Shown one piece after another: positions 1 through 6,600 of a DNA stretch of 7,049 nucleotides; positions within the stretch are counted from its first letter, which is position 1, and each line of letters opens with the position of its first letter. The position numbers and the translations under genes are program-made. This stretch comes from a bacterium CG2_30_54_10. GTDB taxonomy: Bacteria > Muiribacteriota > Ozemobacteria > Ozemobacterales > Ozemobacteraceae. The notes beneath the pieces were generated by a model. The model saw nothing but the letters and a program-made list of their open reading frames with translations, searched no databases and had not been told where the DNA came from. The DNA lies in contig MNYA01000042.1 in NCBI GenBank assembly GCA_001872985.1, forward strand, positions 1 through 7,049, written 5' to 3'.

Positions 1-1
1 C

Positions 2-412
2 CTCCAACCTGCCGCGCAGTCTCAGACCCAAATCCAAACCCAGACTCAAACCCAGACTCAAACCCAGACTCAGACCCAGGCCCAGACTCAGGAACAGACC
101 CAGGAACAGAAGCAAACTCAGGCTCAGACGCAAACTCAGTTTCAGCCCCAGACGCAGCTCAACCCCGCCAACCGCCCATCGGGCGGCCTTCCACAAAGTA
201 GTTTGGTGTCGCCGATTTCCGCTCCTTCCGGAACGGAGCTCCCGACCGGAAAAAATCTGGAAGGCCAAAAGGCCATTGAGGGAAAAGATTCGGTCAAGGA
301 GATCGCCCGCCAGACCCTATTCCAAGACGCCATCGAAGGCCTTAGGCGCAAATACGCACAAAATGCCGGCCACGAATCTTCAGAACCTTCCACGGGGTTG
401 ATTACAGAATAG
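2..412 (+). CDS. C-terminal part of a Gln-rich repeat protein (5' end outside window)
   Basis: The frame is open from the left edge to a TAG at 410-412, giving 136 residues of a protein whose start lies upstream. Seen: five residues, then 47 residues (bases 17-157) in which every second residue is Gln, mostly alternating with Thr, then a Pro/Ser/Gly-rich linker. The end is a more ordinary charged segment that could form a helix, around KEIARQTLFQDAIEGLRRKYAQ, closing in ...GLITE. No enzyme motif, membrane segment or signal is visible in this part. The Q-x tract is probably a flexible, disordered spacer or tail; alternating Gln/Thr could also be surface-exposed. I do not recognise the family and infer no function. 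An internal TTG at 203 exists but has no reason to be the start, since the frame is open through the repeat. The strand matches the downstream genes, but the 391-base repeat-filled gap argues against a tight operon. Confidence 0.72.
   Translation, partial: LQPAAQSQTQIQTQTQTQTQTQTQTQAQTQEQTQEQKQTQAQTQTQFQPQTQLNPANRPSGGLPQSSLVSPISAPSGTELPTGKNLEGQKAIEGKDSVKEIARQTLFQDAIEGLRRKYAQNAGHESSEPSTGLITE
17..157 (+). repeat. Tandem Gln-x dipeptide codon repeat (6-bp and 12-bp periods)
   Basis: The tract has 47 codons with Gln (CAG or CAA) at all 24 odd positions. The alternate residue is mostly Thr, otherwise Ala, Glu, Ser, Ile, Lys, Phe or Pro. At DNA level the cleanest part is a 12-bp unit, cagactcaaacc, at 41-52, repeated exactly at 53-64 and with one change at 65-76. 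The 6-bp period keeps the reading frame, so gain or loss of units would change length without a frameshift. It lies inside the partial CDS. Confidence 0.9.
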
Positions 413-421
413 GTTTCAAAG

Positions 422-470
422 TATCTTCTGAAAAAGGGGGTACACGCCCCATTTTCGCTGACTTAAGGTA
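422..470 (+). repeat. Left arm of ~50-bp imperfect inverted repeat
   Basis: The arm begins tatcttctgaaaaaggggg, continues through acacgcccca and ends near cgctgacttaagg. Its reverse-complement relative is 731-780: catcttctcaaaaaag, a G run, gtgtgccca and cgctaacttag line up in the same order with small gaps and substitutions. It starts 9 bases after the stop codon of the Gln-rich gene. Confidence 0.7.
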
Positions 471-491
471 TCTGCTCAAAAAGAAGGGGTA
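469..491 (+). repeat. Short direct copy of the arm repeat
   Basis: The sequence tatctgctcaaaaagaagg followed by ggta repeats the first 23 bases of the arm, directly after the left arm and in the same orientation, at a 47-base spacing from it. Similarity fades after ggggta. Confidence 0.7.
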
Positions 492-514
492 TTAGCTGGT
501 TCTCAACGTAAAGC

Positions 515-542
515 GAGATTCTCACATTCGTTCGGAATGACA
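515..542 (+). repeat. ctcacattcgttcg-core repeat, copy 1
   Basis: The core ctcacattcgttcg at 521-534 is identical to 704-717, and both copies end in atgaca. I recall this kind of sequence (ttctcacattcgttcgaaa) as a dispersed repeat in a range of bacterial genomes; that is recollection and was not searched. This copy forms the 5' side of the hairpin at 527-566. Confidence 0.7.
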
Positions 543-566
543 AACGATGCTGTCATTTCGACCGGA
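527..566 (+). repeat. Imperfect hairpin made by two opposed repeat units
   Basis: Bases 527-542 pair with 551-566 around the 8-base loop aacgatgc. There are 15 pairs, including two G-U, and one internal mismatch (531 against 562). The 3' side, tgtcatttcgaccggaggga (551-570), is a diverged inverted relative of the 515-542 repeat. No T-run follows, so this is not a standard intrinsic terminator. Confidence 0.65.
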
Positions 567-621
567 GGGAGAAAACCGTATCATCTCAATAATTCGCGGA
601 AACTTCGAACGTGCCTGAATG

Positions 622-649
622 CGTCATTCCCGCCTTCGCGGGAATGACG
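622..649 (+). repeat. REP-like perfect hairpin
   Basis: The 12-base stem cgtcattcccgc (622-633) pairs perfectly with gcgggaatgacg (638-649) around the loop cttc. From general knowledge, this palindrome type (gtcattcccgc...gcgggaatgac) is a widespread intergenic repeat in many bacterial genomes. It is followed by gaaggctac rather than a T-run, so it is unlikely to be a classic Rho-independent terminator, though it could protect a 3' end or impede polymerase. Confidence 0.9.
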
Positions 650-655
650 GAAGGC

Positions 656-678
656 TACCCCCCTTTATTGAGAAGATA
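656..678 (-). repeat. Short inverted copy of the arm repeat
   Basis: Read on the minus strand it is tatcttctcaataaagg followed by ggggta, matching the beginning of the left arm (422-442) and the direct copy at 469-491. It starts seven bases after the REP-like hairpin. Confidence 0.7.
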
Positions 679-697
679 CAGAAAACCGGTGTCAATC

Positions 698-725
698 AGA
701 TCTCTCACATTCGTTCGAGATGACA
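698..725 (+). repeat. ctcacattcgttcg-core repeat, copy 2
   Basis: Direct copy of the 515-542 repeat: the core at 704-717 is identical, and flanks agatct and agatgaca are variants of the first copy's flanks. Unlike copy 1, no opposed unit follows to make a hairpin. Confidence 0.7.
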
Positions 726-730
726 ATATA

Positions 731-780
731 TCGCTAAGTTAGCGCACATGGGCACACCCCCCCTCTTTTTTGAGAAGATG
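731..780 (-). repeat. Right arm of ~50-bp imperfect inverted repeat
   Basis: This is the inverted counterpart of 422-470. It contains a run of seven C (757-763) and a T-rich stretch before tgagaagatg. Its inner end carries a small palindrome, cgctaagttagcg. It ends 12 bases before the AAGGA of phosphatase A, so it would lie in or next to that gene's 5' untranslated leader. Confidence 0.7.
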
Positions 781-792
781 TGATTCCCTGTT

Positions 793-797
793 AAGGA
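793..797 (+). promoter_or_regulatory. Ribosome binding site of phosphatase A
   Basis: AAGGA at 793-797 is followed by a 6-base spacer (ttgaaa) and ATG at 804. This decides the start. An in-frame TTG at 798 would touch the AAGGA with no spacer, so ATG 804 is preferred, giving 964 aa. Confidence 0.8.
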
Positions 798-803
798 TTG
801 AAA

Positions 804-3698
804 ATGGCGCGGCCCTTCAGCGGTGGATGGATTGCAATCGCTCTGTTGGTAATTCTCCCCGCATTCGGTGCGAGCTGGTTCTGGGTTGCATCCTTTCGCG
901 ATGTACAAGAACGGTTTGACGCCGAGACGGTCAGAAACATGGAGGACGTTCTCAACCGCGTTCTTCACAATTCCCACCCCCCCATGATGGCCCGAGACAT
1001 ACTGGACCGGGCCATCCGGCTGATCCACCGCGGAGTGAGTCCCGACAGGGCTCTTCGCGATGCCCAGAGCCGTTTAAAGAATGCCTGCAATCTTCTGCTT
1101 TTCGACCCGGCGGGAAACCCGATCCCGATCCGAGGGAAGCCCGTTGCCAAGGTTTCCGCCAACAAACGGCTTTTCGAGGCCATCGGAAAAATGCGCCGGG
1201 GAAAAGCCCTGACTACGAGCATGGAAAAGAAGCTATCGGAGCAGCTCCTCGGTGATCAATCAGGGATCATAGTCCTCGCCGGAAGCCACGGAAACTTCCG
1301 TCGTTTCGGAAACCAGGGACTCTACTCCCACGGCGCTCGATGGACGATCAAAGATTTTCGAAAGGGCGCAAAAGCAAACTCCGGAAAGGTGAGGTTCCAC
1401 CTTCTCGCCCTCCTCAATTCCCGATATTTCAAGACTCTCGACATTACCCGCGACTCAGTTCGAAAAGCGGCCGCGCTCTGCCGCAGATTTTTCCGGCTGG
1501 CTCTCGTCGGAAACTCAGGGTCGAAATCATTCCATCGCCTTCCGATGGACCTCCGTCGCGGAATCAGCCTCCTCCCGGGTGAGCAAGGGGTTTTGAAGAC
1601 CGAGCGCTATCAGGCGGTGGTCAGATTCGCAGACGCAGGGTGGCGAGTCGTGGCATGGCGCCCTCGAACCCCAACCCACCAACCGCAACGAGACTTTGGA
1701 CAACTTTTCATCTTCCTGCTGGCCGGCCTCTTAAGCGGTTTCATCGCCTCCATCCTGGTTTTCCACAGGCCGGAGTCGATTTCCCTCCGATGGCTCGTTC
1801 CGGGGCTTCTGCTCGGGGTCACGATCCCGATCCTGCTTTTTTTCGCCTTGGCCATGGAAGAACATCGCCGACGCCTTCTCGATAAGGATATCTACCAAAG
1901 TCACCGCACGATCGAAGCGCAACTCAGACAAATCGACCAGAACTTTCTTCTGTTCACTCAAAAGATCGCCACCCGCCACCGGCAAGATCTGGAGCGGTTC
2001 TGTGCCACCCACGATCCGGCCGCCCTGCGCGGATTCTCTCCAGATAGCGGTATGAAAAGCCTTTATAGCGCATATCTGTTCGACGAAAAGGCCGGCATTA
2101 CGCGCATCCTCACGGCCGCGCCCCAAAACGCCATTCAAGACAGAAAACTCGCGGAAGAAGTAGTCAAAAAGCTTATCGGGCTGGTGTTTGGGAAACTGGT
2201 TTTCTCCAACTTCGAAGACCCTTACTTTGCCCATTACATAGTGAACCTCGGATGGTTCGTCGAAAATAAGCTCCTCAACTCGACCAGATTCCAGTTGCTC
2301 GATATTCGCACGGATCCGACTCGACCGGATGGCCTGGCCGGAATCTTTCTTACCCATTCACGCGAGCCTCTCGTCCGCGGGTATTTCCGTCAAATATTCG
2401 AAAACAGATCGGAAAGGGAAGATCTCTTGCTCGCAATCGTTTCCTATGAGGAAGGAAATCTCGTCCGTTCCCTGCCACGCACATTCCTTGATTGGCCCGA
2501 TGGCGCACGCATCAGCGAGATGGTCTTGCGACAGGGGCAGACCATGGATTCCGTGATGAACTCCCCTAGCGGCCGACCTTTGCTGGTCACCTGCCTTCAG
2601 GGCCGGAATCTGAGCGGATATCTTCTGGTCGGCGCCGTTCCTTTTTCCCGAGTTGCGCAAGCCGCCGCCGGCGTTAAAACATGGACCATCGCCACCCTTG
2701 CTCTTGGAATCGCTTTGGCGCTGCTTTCCGGTTATTTTCTGGTGAACCCCATCCTGAGCCGACTCGAGGAAATTCGGGAAGGAATCGATCAGATCGTCGC
2801 CCATCGGTCCGAAGTCAAGATTGCCTGCCCGGCCGGCGATGAGTTTGGCGAGCTTGCAAGAGGGATCGAACAGGCCGCGATAACTCTCGAGGAGGTGTAT
2901 TCCTCTTTGCCGGTTCAAGAGATTCTGGTGAAATGCGACCCGCTCAATGGTCCTGAATTCAGGTTTGCCGGGGGCTTCGATCCAGGAACCGACCCTGGCG
3001 GAGATTACCTGGACGGCTTCCTGGTGAGTAACGACCGCTATCTTCTTGCCGTGGGCGATGTCCTGGGCGTCGGATGGCAGACCACGATGCTGGTGGCTTC
3101 CATGCGGATGGCCGTCCGCTTGCAATTGCAGAGGCACCCCGAACTTTCCGTGTCCGAACTTGCGGATCTTTTAAAAACCCACTATTTGGGCATCCGAAGC
3201 GTTGTCAAGCACATGGCAGTTTTTGTCGGCCTGCTTGATATTAGAAAACAAAACCTGGAATGGGTCGGCGCGGGAATTTGCCCGCCGATGCTTGTCCGAA
3301 ACGGTACGATTACATATCTTTCAATCGGGAATCCCCCGTTGGGAGCTGCCGTAAACAGGCCCCTCAAGACTTTTTCCGAGGTCATTCGTCCAGGGGACCG
3401 TCTCGTTCTTTACACCGATGGTTGGATCAAAACACAAAATGAACAAGGAGTCCAATTCGGATTTGACCGGTTTTCCGATCTGGCCTTGCGTGTCGAACAT
3501 GAAGACCCCGCGGTGATGATCGCCGCATTTCGGACAGGCGTGACCGCAGCGGGTTTTACTAAATCGGTAGGCGACGACCGCTCTGTTCTGTGTTTGACCC
3601 GGGCAGGCTCATCCCCTCTTTCCACGGTCGGGGAAAGCCTCATTGACAGCCCTTCTGGTGATAACCGGGAGCCGCTTAAAATAGGCACGCCAAAATGA
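804..3698 (+). CDS. Membrane-anchored PP2C/SpoIIE-type Ser/Thr phosphatase with divergent motifs (phosphatase A)
   Basis: Predicted cytoplasmic protein phosphatase controlled by two extracytoplasmic input domains; 964 aa from ATG 804. Layout: TM1 about 9-31; extracytoplasmic domain 32-299; TM2 301-320; 8-residue loop; TM3 about 329-351; second extracytoplasmic domain 352-625; TM4 627-647; HAMP-like segment about 648-700 (Pro649, DEFGEL at 679-684); PP2C domain about 715-935; polar tail. PP2C landmarks: PGGDYLDGF with Asp734, AVGDVLGVG with Asp752, VLYTDG with Asp872, GDDRS with Asp924/925. These are the positions that bind Mn/Mg in the family, so activity is plausible. Unusual: the usual SGHG is LGVG, the usual NAGHN is GAGIC (822-826), and DDxT is DDRS. 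The input domains look Cache/PAS-like around LLLFDPAGN and SAYLFDEKAG, but I cannot assign a ligand. It overlaps the next gene by ATGA. The substrate is inferred to be a STAS-type or similar phosphoprotein; none is nearby. No promoter could be assigned confidently. Confidence 0.9.
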   Translation: MARPFSGGWIAIALLVILPAFGASWFWVASFRDVQERFDAETVRNMEDVLNRVLHNSHPPMMARDILDRAIRLIHRGVSPDRALRDAQSRLKNACNLLLFDPAGNPIPIRGKPVAKVSANKRLFEAIGKMRRGKALTTSMEKKLSEQLLGDQSGIIVLAGSHGNFRRFGNQGLYSHGARWTIKDFRKGAKANSGKVRFHLLALLNSRYFKTLDITRDSVRKAAALCRRFFRLALVGNSGSKSFHRLPMDLRRGISLLPGEQGVLKTERYQAVVRFADAGWRVVAWRPRTPTHQPQRDFGQLFIFLLAGLLSGFIASILVFHRPESISLRWLVPGLLLGVTIPILLFFALAMEEHRRRLLDKDIYQSHRTIEAQLRQIDQNFLLFTQKIATRHRQDLERFCATHDPAALRGFSPDSGMKSLYSAYLFDEKAGITRILTAAPQNAIQDRKLAEEVVKKLIGLVFGKLVFSNFEDPYFAHYIVNLGWFVENKLLNSTRFQLLDIRTDPTRPDGLAGIFLTHSREPLVRGYFRQIFENRSEREDLLLAIVSYEEGNLVRSLPRTFLDWPDGARISEMVLRQGQTMDSVMNSPSGRPLLVTCLQGRNLSGYLLVGAVPFSRVAQAAAGVKTWTIATLALGIALALLSGYFLVNPILSRLEEIREGIDQIVAHRSEVKIACPAGDEFGELARGIEQAAITLEEVYSSLPVQEILVKCDPLNGPEFRFAGGFDPGTDPGGDYLDGFLVSNDRYLLAVGDVLGVGWQTTMLVASMRMAVRLQLQRHPELSVSELADLLKTHYLGIRSVVKHMAVFVGLLDIRKQNLEWVGAGICPPMLVRNGTITYLSIGNPPLGAAVNRPLKTFSEVIRPGDRLVLYTDGWIKTQNEQGVQFGFDRFSDLALRVEHEDPAVMIAAFRTGVTAAGFTKSVGDDRSVLCLTRAGSSPLSTVGESLIDSPSGDNREPLKIGTPK
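3695..3698 (+). promoter_or_regulatory. ATGA stop/start overlap (translational coupling)
   Basis: The TGA of phosphatase A (3696-3698) overlaps the ATG of phosphatase B (3695-3697). Upstream of this ATG there is only a weak purine match (tagg in ttaaaataggcacgccaaa), so re-initiation by ribosomes finishing the first gene is the likely route. This predicts that B is made mainly when A is translated. Confidence 0.85.
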
Positions 3699-6600
3699 GA
3701 AAGTTCTTTTTAGGAACACTTTTTCTGCTGATTATCTGGCTTCCTCTGGAGGCGATTTTTCTAACCGGGCTCGGGCAGGCACAGGACGCCTTTCTCGAGG
3801 CTGCCTCGGCAATTCGACAACGGGAACTGTCAGCCCGGATGATGAAGTTTCGCAAACTTCTTCAACCAGAGGAGATTCTGACCATCCGGCTTCGAGAAAT
3901 TTGTCAGGCTTCATTTGTCGCGTCAGGTCCCAAGGCCTGGGAAGAACGTGTTTTGGAAGGGTTTTCCGATTTTCCTTCAGGATCCTTGAACCTCTTCGTT
4001 ACCGATGGCAAATCGCTTTTCCCTTCGTTTCCAGGTTTTGACCCGGCGACCCTTTCCGCTTTTCTGGCAACATGCACGGTGAAGGCAGATTCGATTTCAT
4101 CAACTAAGGAAATGTTGGCCTGCATACAGCGCCTACGGAAGGATTTTGATTATATGGGAAACGAGAGGTTCTCGGTATTCCAGTGGATCCAGTTGCCTCT
4201 TCCGCCCGGCATTCCCAACCGGATCCTCGATCGAGCCTGGCATGACGACACGGTCTTCTTTGGTTACAACACGCACAGGAATTCCTGGGCCGCCTTTGGC
4301 CATGCCGGACGTTTTGAAGGATGGCGTTATCTGCTCGTCTTTCACAGACAATATCTCCCGGAACAGTTTTTGTTCGATCTTTCATTGCGTGAAGCCCGGA
4401 AACGCGGATTAGATGTTTCTATTTACAAGGCGGATTCCCGATCGGCGGAGAAGGTTGCCACGACCGGGGCTACGGGCGAAGCGGCGAGCGGAGCCAGGAT
4501 AGGGAGCGCTTCGGGGTCGCGATTGATTTCCGGTCTCCTGAAACGGAATGGCCGGATGTTGACTCTGTCTGATTTCGACGAAAAGTTCGGTTTTTTGGAA
4601 GTTCGAGGTGAGCTTCCTCTCTCGCTTTGGACCGTATGGTGCTTGGCTCTCCTTGCAAATGGAGCCTTCAGCCTCGTCGGAATAATCGTCCTGTTCGGCT
4701 CCATTGCCAACAAAGGAGAACTGCGAGTTTCAGTTACAAGGCGGATATCCCTTGGTTTGCTGGCTGGAACCGGCTTCCCCTTCCTGATGGCCCTGGTTGT
4801 GGGCCACGGAATGCTTGGGACGAAAGCATTTCGCGACATTCAAACCCACCTGGTCGACATGGAAAAAGAGATGCGCGGCGTCGAGGAGGATTTTAACAGG
4901 TATCTGGATATTATTTCCCGCGATTATCGTGCGCTGGACAAGCATTTTCGGGTTCCGTTTGAAAGCCGGACCGGGATTCCACCGGCGGAGCGGATTTGCG
5001 CATCGCATGAGGCCGACGTCCTTTTTGTGATCGATCCGGACGGAAAGAGGCTTCTCACGAGAGGACCCTATACGTGGCAGGTCTACCATCTGGCGATGCT
5101 TCCTGCCAAGGATCGATCCGATTTCCTTTTGGAGCGGATCCCCCGCGGCGCCTTCTTTCTCGAACACGAGCTTAGGCTCCTTACCCTCAACGCTTCGATT
5201 CCCATTCATGAGCGTGATCTGGAGGCCAGAAAGATTCTTTTTAATGCAGGCCGGAATGCCCGCCAGCTTTTCAATTCTCAGATGTTCTCGATCATTTCCC
5301 GGATGGTCTGCCAAGGCTTCGATCGAGGCTCCGCAATCACTACCCGGGATGTCGAAGAATCGAAATCGGGGCTCCTTCTCAATCTCTTCCTCCAGGGGCG
5401 CGAGGTCGAGGTTCTCAATGAAACTATTTCGCGTCTCGGAACCCTGTCCACCTTCAAGATGTCCGGATACGAGGGCCTTTCATTTGTCGACGTGGCAAAG
5501 GATTCCAAAGGGAAAGCCGGGCTCGTAATTCTCATCTTCCATCGTCTGGCCAGTGTTTGCGATCAGTTTTTGCGGGCGCGGTTCCGCCATCCTTCAGGCA
5601 AGAAGATCTTCGATTTGGGGGCATTGTCAATCGAACCGTTAAAATTGGATTTCGGCCCGTTATTGCCCCCCGTTGTAACCGATCTAATGAGAACCGCAAT
5701 CCAGGATACGGAAAAACCGGTAAGCTTTCTTCTCGATTCAGAACCCTCCGGATACAATTTGATTCTCGCCAAGCGCAGCGCTCGACTGCCTTCTCATATC
5801 CTTTTCATCAAAGTTCCGTTCAGTCGGCTTTCAGATGGAAGCCTCAAATTATCCCGATGGCTGGGAAGCGGTATGCTTCTGCTCTTCCTTCTTGTCGCCG
5901 GAGTGGGATTGGCTTTGCGTAGGGTGTTCCTCAAACCATTGTACAACCTGAAAAAATGCGTCAATGTGATGGCGCGACCGGAGTCGGAAGCGATCCGTGC
6001 AGCCCCCGCGCTTGGGGAAATGGGAATCCTTGCCGATCTTTTCAACCAGACCCTTGACGGACTCCGACAAATGAACATCGCCCGCGCGGTTCAGGAAAAT
6101 CTACTTCCTTCCGGTGGTCTTCGTGCCGGACAATTCGTCATCAAGGGGCACTCGGTCATGATGAGCCAGGTCGGCGGGGATTATTACGATCTTTTGCCCG
6201 TCGGCCCAGAACGTGTTCTGGTGGTGGTCGGAGACGTGGCCGGGCACGGTCTTCCCGCGGCAATCGTCATGGCGATGCTGAAATCAGGGTTGACCGTTCT
6301 TTCGAAAGAGCCGCTCGGGGTGGATGAAATCGCAAGGGAACTCAACGAAATCCTTCTCAGACTTCTGGCCCGCGCAAGGATGATGACCTGCTTCCTCGGC
6401 TGCCTGAACCCGATCACGGGCGCATTTTCTTTTACCAACGCCGGGCACAATTACCCGCTTCTGCTTCCTTCATCTGGAGAAAGCAGATATCTCAAGCAGA
6501 CGAACCTCCCGTTGGGTTCCCTGAAGAACCGTTCCTACAAAAAGGATGAGGTGGTGCTGAACCCTGGAGATACTCTGATCATCTGCACCGACGGGATTCT

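Larger units (their letters stand above)
422..780. repeat. Nested inverted-repeat cassette filling the intergenic region (MITE-like?)
   Basis: Almost the whole gap between the Gln-rich gene and phosphatase A is made of related short repeats. The outer arms (422-470 and 731-780) are imperfect inverted copies of each other. Shorter copies of their first 23 bases lie inside at 469-491 (same orientation as the left arm) and 656-678 (inverted). Between them are two direct copies of a ctcacattcgttcg-core repeat, one inverted relative of it, and a REP-like hairpin. The cassette starts 9 bases after the upstream stop and ends 12 bases before the ribosome binding site of the next gene. No ORF inside is credible. 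It could be a non-autonomous element or an accumulation of several dispersed repeat families; the sequence alone does not separate these. No target-site duplication is obvious. Confidence 0.55.

Noticed and set aside
622..660. Intrinsic terminator at the 12-bp hairpin
   Set aside because: No T-run follows on the plus strand, and the base composition matches a dispersed REP-like palindrome instead.
690..735. Sigma70-like promoter around gacaatatat
   Set aside because: An AT-rich possible -10 exists, but no -35 at acceptable spacing could be defended, and the area overlaps a repeat.
422..780. CRISPR array
   Set aside because: The repeats are imperfect, in both orientations, irregularly spaced and of several families; no regular spacers are present.
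798..803. TTG start two codons upstream of ATG 804
   Set aside because: It abuts the AAGGA with no spacer, whereas ATG 804 has a normal 6-base spacing.
705..1028. Minus-strand ORF crossing the repeat region and the start of phosphatase A
   Set aside because: It overlaps repeats and the 5' end of a real gene, and has no domain.
1731..3137. Long minus-strand open frame opposite phosphatase A (two abutting ORFs of 208 and 259 codons)
   Set aside because: It lies wholly antisense to a gene with clear membrane and PP2C motifs, has no recognisable domain, and its composition fits the mirror of a G+C-rich coding strand.
4730..5314. Minus-strand 194-codon ORF opposite phosphatase B
   Set aside because: Antisense shadow of the sensor domain coding region, with no motif or convincing ribosome binding site.
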